In this document: one piece after another, positions 8,519 through 15,598 of the stretch
How the letters are laid out: every line of letters begins with the position of its first letter
How positions within the stretch are numbered: the first letter of the stretch is position 1
Source of the DNA: Solihabitans fulvus
GTDB lineage: Bacteria; Actinomycetota; Actinomycetes; Mycobacteriales; Pseudonocardiaceae
Reading direction: 5' to 3'
Assembly: GCF_008386585.1 (NCBI RefSeq)
Contig: NZ_VUOB01000041.1
Coordinates: 327,600 to 391,599, forward strand
Length of the DNA stretch: 64,000 bases
The notes under the pieces: model-generated
Databases searched by the model: none
What the model saw: only the letters and a program-made list of their open reading frames with translations
What the model was told of the DNA's origin: nothing
Made by a program: the position numbers and the translations under genes

Positions 8519-11500
8519 CCTTGCAGGGTGCCTTCGTGACACCCAACGTCGTGCAGGGTCCCTTCCTGACACGGAAAACCCAGCTCGGCGCGGATGGCCT
8601 CGGCCCGCCGCGCGTGCTCCCGAGCCGCGTCGAAATCGCTGTCGCGCAGCAACTTCGCGATCGCGCGGTGCGCCCTGGCCTCCTGCACGCGGTCGTTCAC
8701 CTCGACGGCGCGGGCCAGCGCCAGCTCGTGCTGGGGCAGCGCGTTGGCCGGCCGGCCCATCGCCGACAGCACCTCGCCGAGGTCGTTGAGCATCCGGTTC
8801 TCGTCCCGGCGCACGCCGACCCGCCGGTTGAGTTCGAGGGCCTGCTGCTGGTGGGCCAACGCCTCGTCGTAGCGGCCGAGCCTGCCGTAGGCGACGCCGA
8901 GGTTGGCGAGCATCACGGCCTCGCCCCGCCGGTCGCCGACCCGGCGGCTCAGCACGACCGCGGCGCGGGAGTGCTCCAGCGCGTCCTCGTACCGGCCGAG
9001 CTGGCCGCACACCACGCCGAGATAGGTCAGCGCCACCGACTGGCCCCACTCGCTGCCGATCCTGCGGTACAGGGCCAGCGCGCGTTCCTCGTGCGCGAGC
9101 GCCTCGGCGAGCCGGCCGAGCTGGCTGAGCACGCTGCCGAGCAGGGTCAACGCCAGTCCCTCGCCCCACGCGTTGCCGATGCCACGGAGCAGCGCGAGGG
9201 CCGCGCCGTGGTGTTCGGCGGCGTCCGCGTAGCGGCCGAGGTAGTCGCACACGACGCCGAAGTTGGTTCTCGCGATGCCCTCGCCCCACGCGTCGCCGAT
9301 CTCGCGGTACCTCGCGACGGCCTGCCGCCCGTGGTCCAGCGCCTCCTCGAACCGGCCGGCGTGCCAGTACACGACGGAGAAGCTGCGCAGCGTCTCCGCC
9401 TCAGCCCAGCGGTCGCCGAGGCGGCGGGCGGCGCGCAGGCCGTGCTGGTGCGTGGTGATCCAGTCCAGGGTGTAGCCGCGCATGTAGAAGAAGCGCCACA
9501 GGTTCTGCGGCAGCTGCCAGGTGTGCCGGTGCGAGCCGATCTCGGCCGAGTAGGCGACCGCCGCGATCAGGTTGGCGTGCTCGGCCTCGCACCACGCCAA
9601 CGCGTCGGCCTGGTCGCGCAGGCGCGGCGCGTACGCGGGCGGATGCGTCAGCTCGGCGGTGAGCGGCCGGCCGCGCGGCACCAGGTGACCGTCGGCGAGG
9701 TTGGCGGTGTGCAGGTAGTAGTCGAGGACCCGGTCGACGGCCGCCCGCCGCGCCGCCTCGGACTCGGTGTCCCTGGCGATCGTGTGCGCGTGCCAGCGCA
9801 GCAGGTCGTGCTGCTGGTACCGGTCCGTGCTGCGCTGCCCGATCAGGTGCACGTCGACGAGGTCCTCCAGCAGCCGCTCCGCCTCCTCCAGCGGCCGGTC
9901 GGTCAGCGCGGCGGCGGCGTAGGCGTCCACGTCGGGGCCGGGCTGCAGGCCGAGCATGCGGAACAGGTGCTGCTGCGCGGGCGTGAGGTGCTGGTAGGAC
10001 AACGCGAAGGCGGCGGCGACGCTGCGGTCGCCAGCGGCCAGCTCGGCGAGGCGGCGCTGCCCCTCGCGCAGCCGCTCGGCGAGGTGCGCGGCGGCCCAGG
10101 TCGGCCGGGTGCGCAGCCGCGCGGCCGCGATGCGGATCGCCAACGGCAGGTAGCCACACAGCTCGACGATCTCGGCGACGGCCAGGTCGGCCTTGGCGGA
10201 GTCGGCCTCGGCGCGGTCGTCGCCGAGCACGCGGGCGAACAGCCGCGCCGCGTCCCGCGCCGGCAGCACGTCGAGGGACAGCGTGTGCGCGGCCTCCAGC
10301 GCGGCCAGCTGGCGCCGGCTGGTCACCAGCACCAGGCAGCCGGACGCGCCGGGCAGCAACGGTCGGACGTGCGCGGCGCTGGCCGCGTTGTCCAGCACGA
10401 TCACCACCCTGCGGTTGGCCAGTTCCGCCCGCCACAGCGCGGAACGCTGGTCCAGCTCGGCGGGAATCTTGTCGCCAGGCACGCCGAGCGCGCGCAGCAA
10501 CGCGTCCAGCGCGGCGGCGGGATCGGTTGGCTGGTGGCCGTCGGTGTGCGCGTGCAGGTCGACGAACAGCTGGGCGTCGGGGTAGCGGTCGGCGAGCTTG
10601 TGCGCCACGTGCACGGCGAGCGCGGTCTTGCCGATGCCGGCCATGCCGTCGATGGTGGCGATCGCGACCGCCCCGCCGTCGTCGTTGTCCGGCAACGTGT
10701 CCAGCAGCCTGCGCACCTCGACCGCGCGCCCGGTGAAGTCCGCGATGTCGCCGGGCAGGTCGTTGCGGCGGACGGGCTGGGCCTGCGCGACTCCAGTCGG
10801 CGGCGTGACGAGTTCGGGGTCGCCCTGGAGGATCCGTTGGTGCAGCTCGCGAAGCTCCTGGCCGGGCCGGATGCCGAGCTCCTCGGCGAGCACGCGTCTG
10901 GCCCGCTGGTACGCGTGCAGGGCGTCAGCCTGCCGGCCGGCCCGGTACAGCGCGAGCATCAGGTGGGTGTGCAGGCGTTCCCGCGTCGGGTGCGTGTCGA
11001 CGAGCGTGGTCAGCTCGGGCACCAGGTCGGCGTGCTGGCCGAGCACGAGCCGCACCCCGAGGTGTTGTTCAACCGCGGCAAGGCGTTCCTCGTCGAGGAT
11101 GGCGGCGTGCGCGCGCAGCGTCCTGCTGTCGATGCCGGCCAGCGCCGGCCCCCGCCACAGCGCGAGCGCGCCACGCAGCGCGTCGGCCGCGTCGACGGGC
11201 GCCCGGTGCGTCAGCGCGACGCGGGCCCTGGTCACCTGGTGGCGGAAGGCCGCGACGTCCAGTTCGTCCGGGTCGGCGCGCAGCTCGTAGCCGCCCTGCC
11301 GGTTGGTGATGCGGTTGCCGCCGTCGGGTTCGGCCGCGTCCAGGGCGCGGCGCAACCGGAACACGCACGTCTGCAACGCGGCGCCGACGGTCACCGGCTG
11401 GTCCTCGCCCCACACCGCGTCGGCGAGCTGCTCGACGGAGACGACCCGGCCCGGCTGGACGAGCAGCGCGGCCAGCAACATGGTCTGCTTCGAGCCGCGC

Positions 11501-11559
11501 AGCGGGACCGCCCCGCCCTGCCCCACCGCCTCGACCGGCCCCAGAATCCGAAACTCCAC
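8506..11559 (-). CDS. SARP/AfsR-type regulator, tandem paralogue
   Basis: 1017 residues from the GTG at 11559; AGGGGGG is placed 6 bases upstream, exactly as in the paralogue. Order: FRILGPV winged-helix and BTAD domain (about 1-255), NB-ARC with P-loop GMAGIGKTA (K311), then TPR repeats (about 670-990). The two paralogues align along their whole length, sharing blocks such as DLPGDI-DFTGR and PLLPGASGCL, so this is a gene duplication. The last 20 or so residues are encoded by the intergenic repeat and have no counterpart in the other copy. The duplicated regulator with a conserved leader suggests shared or cross-control. Targets are unknown. Confidence 0.9.
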   Translation of the reverse strand: MEFRILGPVEAVGQGGAVPLRGSKQTMLLAALLVQPGRVVSVEQLADAVWGEDQPVTVGAALQTCVFRLRRALDAAEPDGGNRITNRQGGYELRADPDELDVAAFRHQVTRARVALTHRAPVDAADALRGALALWRGPALAGIDSRTLRAHAAILDEERLAAVEQHLGVRLVLGQHADLVPELTTLVDTHPTRERLHTHLMLALYRAGRQADALHAYQRARRVLAEELGIRPGQELRELHQRILQGDPELVTPPTGVAQAQPVRRNDLPGDIADFTGRAVEVRRLLDTLPDNDDGGAVAIATIDGMAGIGKTALAVHVAHKLADRYPDAQLFVDLHAHTDGHQPTDPAAALDALLRALGVPGDKIPAELDQRSALWRAELANRRVVIVLDNAASAAHVRPLLPGASGCLVLVTSRRQLAALEAAHTLSLDVLPARDAARLFARVLGDDRAEADSAKADLAVAEIVELCGYLPLAIRIAAARLRTRPTWAAAHLAERLREGQRRLAELAAGDRSVAAAFALSYQHLTPAQQHLFRMLGLQPGPDVDAYAAAALTDRPLEEAERLLEDLVDVHLIGQRSTDRYQQHDLLRWHAHTIARDTESEAARRAAVDRVLDYYLHTANLADGHLVPRGRPLTAELTHPPAYAPRLRDQADALAWCEAEHANLIAAVAYSAEIGSHRHTWQLPQNLWRFFYMRGYTLDWITTHQHGLRAARRLGDRWAEAETLRSFSVVYWHAGRFEEALDHGRQAVARYREIGDAWGEGIARTNFGVVCDYLGRYADAAEHHGAALALLRGIGNAWGEGLALTLLGSVLSQLGRLAEALAHEERALALYRRIGSEWGQSVALTYLGVVCGQLGRYEDALEHSRAAVVLSRRVGDRRGEAVMLANLGVAYGRLGRYDEALAHQQQALELNRRVGVRRDENRMLNDLGEVLSAMGRPANALPQHELALARAVEVNDRVQEARAHRAIAKLLRDSDFDAAREHARRAEAIRAELGFPCQEGTLHDVGCHEGTLQGMSR

Positions 11560-11591
11560 GATCGCCCCCCTGGCGTACCAGGTACCCCCAA

Positions 11592-11629
11592 GGGCCGGTC
11601 GAACCGGCCCGCACCAAGCACTGTAGCCA
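11592..11629 (-). promoter_or_regulatory. Putative promoter and leader hairpin of the second SARP gene
   Basis: The 13-mer TGGCTACAGTGCT (minus strand, 11617-11629) recurs here, followed downstream by a perfect 8-bp hairpin with a 3-nt loop (11592-11610). The hairpin sequence differs from that of the paralogue but the position is alike, so structure rather than sequence seems kept. Confidence 0.45.
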
Positions 11630-11690
11630 GCTGGGGTGGGGCCGGAGTGTGGGCTGGACCTCGGGTGTCGTCGGGGCTGTGGCGTTCGGG

Positions 11691-12026
11691 CTAGGCGGAC
11701 TGCCGCCGTTCGACGGTCAGCTCGTAGAGGCGCTCCACCAACAACTCCTCCAGTTCGGCGATGGAGCGGCGCTCGCGCAGCATGTCCCAGTGCGTGCGGA
11801 CGCGGCCGTGCGCTGCGACGGGTTCGATGCCGACGCGCGGCGCGTCGACGCTGTGCTGCCGGCATGCCCACAGGTCGGGCAGTTCGGCGTCCTCGGCGAA
11901 CGGCACCTCGAAGTCGTGCCCCTTCGGGCAAACAAAACGGACTAGTTGGCGCGGCGCGGACTGGACGTCGACGCGCTCGCGGGAGACGGCACCGAGCCGG
12001 CTGCCGCGGAGAGTTGATTGGGACAT
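11691..12026 (-). CDS. RbpA-like RNA polymerase-binding protein
   Basis: 111 residues from the ATG at 12026, which has GGGGG 9 bases upstream. The core VRFVCPKGHDFEVPFAEDAELPD with the later WACRQH matches the RbpA core domain, and the C-terminal helix THWDMLRERRSIAELEELL matches the sigma-interacting region. Family knowledge: RbpA binds RNA polymerase and group 1/2 sigma factors and stabilises the open complex. The usual housekeeping copy may be elsewhere, because the pairing here with a small unknown protein 20 bases upstream and SARP genes downstream is not the usual setting I know. I left the gene symbol empty because a paralogue cannot be told from the main copy. Confidence 0.85.
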   Translation of the reverse strand: MSQSTLRGSRLGAVSRERVDVQSAPRQLVRFVCPKGHDFEVPFAEDAELPDLWACRQHSVDAPRVGIEPVAAHGRVRTHWDMLRERRSIAELEELLVERLYELTVERRQSA

Positions 12027-12046
12027 GGTCGTGTTCCCCCAGGTGT

Positions 12047-12442
12047 TCAGCGGCCGGTTTCCGCCAGCGAATGGCGGTGCTGCGCCGTGTCGATCTCGAA
12101 CATCGCGGCGTGGATGGCGATGAGCATTCGGCAGGGCACTCGCCTGCGCCGCCACCACGGCCCCTTCGTGCAGCTGACGCAGTTGCCGTTGCTGTCGGGC
12201 GAGTGCCGCTCGAGGCAGGCGTTGACCGCGCTGATGAAACCGGGCAGTTCCGCGCGCGCGGCCTTGGCGGACTCGTCCTCGCCCCCCTGCTGGACGATCC
12301 TGGACAGCCGGTGCAGGTGAGCCTGCACGGTTCGGTCGCTCTCGTTGTGGACCAGCATGTTCGGCATTTCCGCTCCGATGAGTGACAGCTGCGTCAGACC
12401 CATGTCGCGGAGCGGTGCTTCGGTCGCGAGCCGCTCCGACAC
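12047..12442 (-). CDS. Small protein with a Cys/His-rich motif, unknown
   Basis: 131 residues if the GTG at 12442 is the start; an in-frame ATG at 12403 is an alternative, and neither has a strong ribosome site. The middle is helical and the C-terminal half carries RHSPDSNGNCVSC followed by a basic WRRRR stretch and another Cys, a pattern seen in small actinobacterial proteins that may bind zinc. It lies 20 bases upstream of the RbpA-like gene on the same strand, so the two are probably co-transcribed. I do not recognise a function. Confidence 0.6.
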   Translation of the reverse strand: MSERLATEAPLRDMGLTQLSLIGAEMPNMLVHNESDRTVQAHLHRLSRIVQQGGEDESAKAARAELPGFISAVNACLERHSPDSNGNCVSCTKGPWWRRRRVPCRMLIAIHAAMFEIDTAQHRHSLAETGR

Positions 12443-12503
12443 CGTTTCTACGGTGGGGCCGTGACGTCTCGGTATCTGCGCACTGTCACGAGCGGAAAGC
12501 GGC

Positions 12504-12541
12504 GCGACCCCGTGCCGGTCGAACAGCCGGCACGGGGTCGC
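12504..12541 (-). terminator. Terminator of the ABC importer operon
   Basis: A perfect 15-bp stem (12504-12518 with 12527-12541) and an 8-nt loop, 27 bases beyond the stop of the substrate-binding protein gene. Confidence 0.82.
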
Positions 12542-12567
12542 TGACCTGCGGCTTCGTGCTGCCAGGG

Positions 12568-13602
12568 TCAGCCAGCGGCCTTGTCGGCGAACTCGGTGGT
12601 GTAGGTCTTGGCGAGGTCGACGCTGTCCTTGCGGCCCTTGACGTTGGGGGAGAACTGGCTGAGCACGTCGAGCACGTTGCGCGCGCCCTCGGCCTTCATC
12701 TTCCCGTCCCGGTTGAACATCGGCTTGGTGTCGTTGATCGACTTGGCGTACAGCTCCTTACCGCCGTTCGCGAAGTCGGCCGGCATCTTCGCGGCGATCT
12801 CCTCGGCCGAGTGCGAGTTGACGAAGCCGAGGGTCTTCACGAACGCGTTCGCGAGCTTCTGCACCACGTCCTTGTGGTCGTTCACGTACTTGCAGTCCAT
12901 GTACAGCGAGCTGGCCGGGTAGAGGCCGCCGAGCGCGGCCTTGGTGCCCTCGACCGTGCGCATGTCCACCAGCACCTTGCCCTTACCCGTGGAGACGAGC
13001 TGGGCGACCGTGGGGTCGGTGGTCATGCCGGCGTCGATGCCGCCCTGGTCGAGCGCGGCGACGAAGGTCTGCCCCGCGCCCGCCTTGACGCCGGTGTACT
13101 CGGTGGTCGCCACGCCGTTCTTGGTGGCCAGGTACTGGGTGAGGAAGTCCGTGGACGAGCCGGGGCTGGTGAAGCCGAGCTTGCGGCCCTTGAAGTCGGC
13201 CGGGCTCTTGATCTTGTCGGCCTGTGCGGCGCCGACCACCTCGACCTCGCCGGGCACGTCGGCGAACTGCACGACGCTGGTGATGCACTTGCCCTTGGTC
13301 TGGAGGTCGATGGTGTGGTCGTAGAAGCCGACGACGCCCTGCACGTCACCGGAGATCAGGGTGTTCTCCGCGGTCGCGCCGGCTGGCTCGGTGAGCAGCT
13401 GGACGTTGAGGCCCTGGTCCTTGAAGTAGCCGAGCTGCTCGGTGAGCTTGGCCGGCAGGTAGATGACCTTGTCGATGCCGCCGACCATGATCTTGACGTC
13501 GGTGCTGGCGCCGCTGCCGGTGTCCCGGGAGTCCCGACACGCCGTGAGGCTGATCGCCGCGACGGAGGCGAGCGCGATGGCCGCGATGGAACGGATCTTC
13601 AT
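12568..13602 (-). CDS. ABC importer substrate-binding lipoprotein (SsuA/NMT1-like)
   Basis: 344 residues from the ATG at 13602 (GGAG 8 bases upstream). A lipoprotein signal ends in the lipobox LTAC with C22, so it should be anchored outside the membrane. The body follows the NMT1/SsuA/TauA family: IYLPAKLTEQLGYFKDQGL near the start and DFKGRKLGFTSPGSSTD in the middle. It is the third gene of an ATPase-permease-binding protein operon, 16 bases after the permease. Relatives carry sulfonates, nitrate, taurine, pyrimidine precursors or aromatic acids, so the ligand cannot be fixed from sequence. The importer probably answers to the divergent two-component system. Confidence 0.9.
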   Translation of the reverse strand: MKIRSIAAIALASVAAISLTACRDSRDTGSGASTDVKIMVGGIDKVIYLPAKLTEQLGYFKDQGLNVQLLTEPAGATAENTLISGDVQGVVGFYDHTIDLQTKGKCITSVVQFADVPGEVEVVGAAQADKIKSPADFKGRKLGFTSPGSSTDFLTQYLATKNGVATTEYTGVKAGAGQTFVAALDQGGIDAGMTTDPTVAQLVSTGKGKVLVDMRTVEGTKAALGGLYPASSLYMDCKYVNDHKDVVQKLANAFVKTLGFVNSHSAEEIAAKMPADFANGGKELYAKSINDTKPMFNRDGKMKAEGARNVLDVLSQFSPNVKGRKDSVDLAKTYTTEFADKAAG

Positions 13603-13618
13603 GGTGTGCACTCCGGGG

Positions 13619-14485
13619 TCAGATCTGGGCTTCTGCGGACGCGGCAGGGGGCCGCCACTTGAGGAGGCGCTTCTCCAGCGCGGTGATGAGCCATTCGGCG
13701 AGCAGCGCGATGACGGTGATCACGATCATGCCGGCGTAGATGCCGGCGGAGTCGAACGTGCTCCTCGACCGGTCGATGAGCAGGCCGAGGCCCCGGTCCG
13801 CGCCGGTGAACTCGCCGACGACCGCGCCGATCAGGGCGAACCCGAACGCGGAGTGCAGCGAGGCCAGGATCCACGACGTCGCGCTCGGCACCACGATGGT
13901 GGTCAGCACCTGGAACCGGCTGGCGCCAAGGATTCGAGCGTTGTTGACCAGGTTGCGGTCCACCTCGCGGGCGCCCTGGAAGGCGTTGAAGAACACCGCG
14001 AAGAACACCAGCACGAACGCGGTCGCGATCTTGGAGGACATGCCGAGGCCGAACCACAGCACGAACAGCGCGGCGAGCACGATGCGCGGCACCGCGTTGG
14101 CCGCCTTGATGAACGGCGCGCAGATGTCGGACAGCAGATGGCTGCGGCCGAGCAGGATGCCGAGCACCACGCCGGCCAGCGCGCCGAGCACGAAGCCCGC
14201 CGCAGCCTCCTGGAGCGTCACCGACATCTGTTCCCAGATCGACCCCTGGCTGGTGCCGGAGCTGAACCAGTCCACCAGCCGCTGCCACACCGAGGAGGGC
14301 TTGGAGTAGAAGAACGGGTCGATCCAGTAGGTGGCCGAGACCTCCCAACTTCCCAGCCACAGCACCACGAGCGCGAGCCGGATCGACCAGATCTTCATCC
14401 GCCGCCGACGCACCGCCGAGGCGACCGACACCGGCGCCCGCACGGGCGCGGGCGCCGCCAACACCGCCGAAGCCTCAGGCGACAC
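13619..14485 (-). CDS. ABC importer permease (SsuC/TauC-like)
   Basis: 288 residues from the GTG at 14485, preferred over a GTG six codons upstream because GAGGGGAG lies 6 bases before it. It overlaps the end of the ATPase gene by 11 bases. There are about six hydrophobic helices and the binding-protein-dependent permease (EAA-type) loop NNARILGASRFQVLTTIVVP, which contacts the ATPase. Family knowledge places it as the membrane pore of an organic-anion importer. Partners are the genes on each side. Confidence 0.9.
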   Translation of the reverse strand: MSPEASAVLAAPAPVRAPVSVASAVRRRRMKIWSIRLALVVLWLGSWEVSATYWIDPFFYSKPSSVWQRLVDWFSSGTSQGSIWEQMSVTLQEAAAGFVLGALAGVVLGILLGRSHLLSDICAPFIKAANAVPRIVLAALFVLWFGLGMSSKIATAFVLVFFAVFFNAFQGAREVDRNLVNNARILGASRFQVLTTIVVPSATSWILASLHSAFGFALIGAVVGEFTGADRGLGLLIDRSRSTFDSAGIYAGMIVITVIALLAEWLITALEKRLLKWRPPAASAEAQI

Positions 14486-15284
14486 GTCCGGCTCCCCTCG
14501 CACGGGTCTCCTCGACCTCTTCCTTCAGCGACTCCCAGATCTCCCGGTAGATCTCCAGGAACTCGGCCGTCAGCCGGATCTCTTCGACGTCGCGGGGCCG
14601 CGCCAGCGGCACGTCGAACGAGGCCTTCACGGTGGCCGGGCCCGCCGTCATCACCAGCACCCGATCGGCCAACGCGATGGCCTCCTCGAGGTCGTGCGTC
14701 ACGAAGATCACCGCGGCGTTGCTGCCCGACCACAACCGCAGCAACTCGTCCTGCATCAGCGCCCGCGTCTGCACGTCCAGCGCGCTGAACGGCTCGTCCA
14801 TCAGCAGGATCGACGGCTCGTTCACCAGCGTCTGGGCCAGCGCGACGCGCTTGCGCATGCCGCCGGACAGCTGGTGCGGGTAGTAGCTCTCGAACCCGCC
14901 GAGCCCGACCCTGGCGACCCAGTCGCGCGCCTTCTCCCGCGCGGCGGCCTTCGCCTCGCCGCGATAGCGCGGCCCGGCGGCCACGTTGTCCAGCACCGAG
15001 CGCCACGGCAGCACGGCGTCGTTCTGGAACATGTAGCCGATGCCGTCGGGGATGCCGTCCACCGGCCGTCCCGCGACCAACGCCTCGCCATCCGACGGCG
15101 GCTCCAGGCCCGAGACCAGCGACAACGTGGTCGACTTGCCGCAGCCCGTCGGGCCGACGACCGCGACGAACTCGCCGCGCGCGACAGTCATCGTCAGGTC
15201 CCGCACGGCGGTGTGCACCCCTCCGGAGCCGCTGCGGAAGCGTTTGCTCGCTCCTCGCAGCTCGATCACCGGGTCTTCACTCAT
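14475..15284 (-). CDS. ABC importer ATPase (SsuB/TauB-like)
   Basis: 269 residues. Walker A is GPTGCGKST with K50, the Q-loop lies in YMFQNDAVLPW, the signature is LSGGM, Walker B is ILLMDEP and the switch His is in VTHD. The AVLPWRSVLDNV region is typical of the sulfonate/taurine/nitrate group. It is the first gene of the importer operon and energises uptake at the inner face of the membrane. The 314-base region upstream contains the large palindrome and is shared with the divergent histidine kinase. Confidence 0.92.
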   Translation of the reverse strand: MSEDPVIELRGASKRFRSGSGGVHTAVRDLTMTVARGEFVAVVGPTGCGKSTTLSLVSGLEPPSDGEALVAGRPVDGIPDGIGYMFQNDAVLPWRSVLDNVAAGPRYRGEAKAAAREKARDWVARVGLGGFESYYPHQLSGGMRKRVALAQTLVNEPSILLMDEPFSALDVQTRALMQDELLRLWSGSNAAVIFVTHDLEEAIALADRVLVMTAGPATVKASFDVPLARPRDVEEIRLTAEFLEIYREIWESLKEEVEETRARGAGRVA

Positions 15285-15598
15285 CGTCCTGCTCCAGTGT
15301 CGGGGCCGCTAGAGCTCCTAACACGATGACTGTCCGACGGAGTGACGCCCAGCTGACGCCTCGCTGCGTTGTCGTCGCCCCACATGGCTCCGCCATGAGG
15401 GGCTCCTCCGCCTTGCGACGCGCCACCTGGACGCCACTCCCAGTCGAACGCCATCGTGTTAGGAGCTCGTAACGGCATGTTTCGTTGGCGCAGGAACGTA
15501 GGTGAGCGCGCTCACTTTCCGAACCCTTGTCGAGGTTGTTCGCCCAGTTCGCGTTGTTCACGTTTTGCTCGTTTTGCTCCCGAGGTACCTTCTGCCGC
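15285..15598. promoter_or_regulatory. Divergent control region of importer and two-component genes
   Basis: Besides the 157-bp palindrome it contains a perfect 14-bp palindrome GTGAGCGCGCTCAC (15502-15515), a candidate operator. It also contains five degenerate 9-bp tandem units at 15535-15579 (GTTGTTCGC, CCAGTTCGC, GTTGTTCAC and GTTTTGCTC twice), just before the kinase start. Such direct repeats would suit a response-regulator site, but this is inference. Confidence 0.5.
15312..15468. repeat. 157-bp near-perfect palindromic element
   Basis: The outer 17 bp (15312-15328 and 15452-15468) are a perfect inverted repeat containing GAGCTCCTAACACGATG. The inner arms match imperfectly, and the centre is a perfect 6-bp stem CATGGC/GCCATG around a 3-base loop at 15389-15391, exactly at the midpoint. 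The whole can fold into one long hairpin. It has no transposase gene. It may be a dispersed MITE-like repeat or an encoded RNA hairpin. It lies between the divergent importer and kinase genes. Confidence 0.85.

Noticed and set aside
8381..8575. CRISPR array
   Set aside because: Only two 45-bp copies with unequal spacing plus related shorter units. No cas genes.
8428..11694. 1088-codon rightward open frame
   Set aside because: Antisense of the second SARP gene; valine/arginine/glutamine-rich with no family signal.
5332..12026. Antibiotic cluster controlled by the SARP genes
   Set aside because: No polyketide, peptide synthetase or other biosynthetic genes are in the window.
15285..15311. TPP or other riboswitch before the ABC importer, suggested by NMT1/THI5-like binding protein
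   Set aside because: No conserved TPP core is visible, and the region is occupied by the long palindrome.
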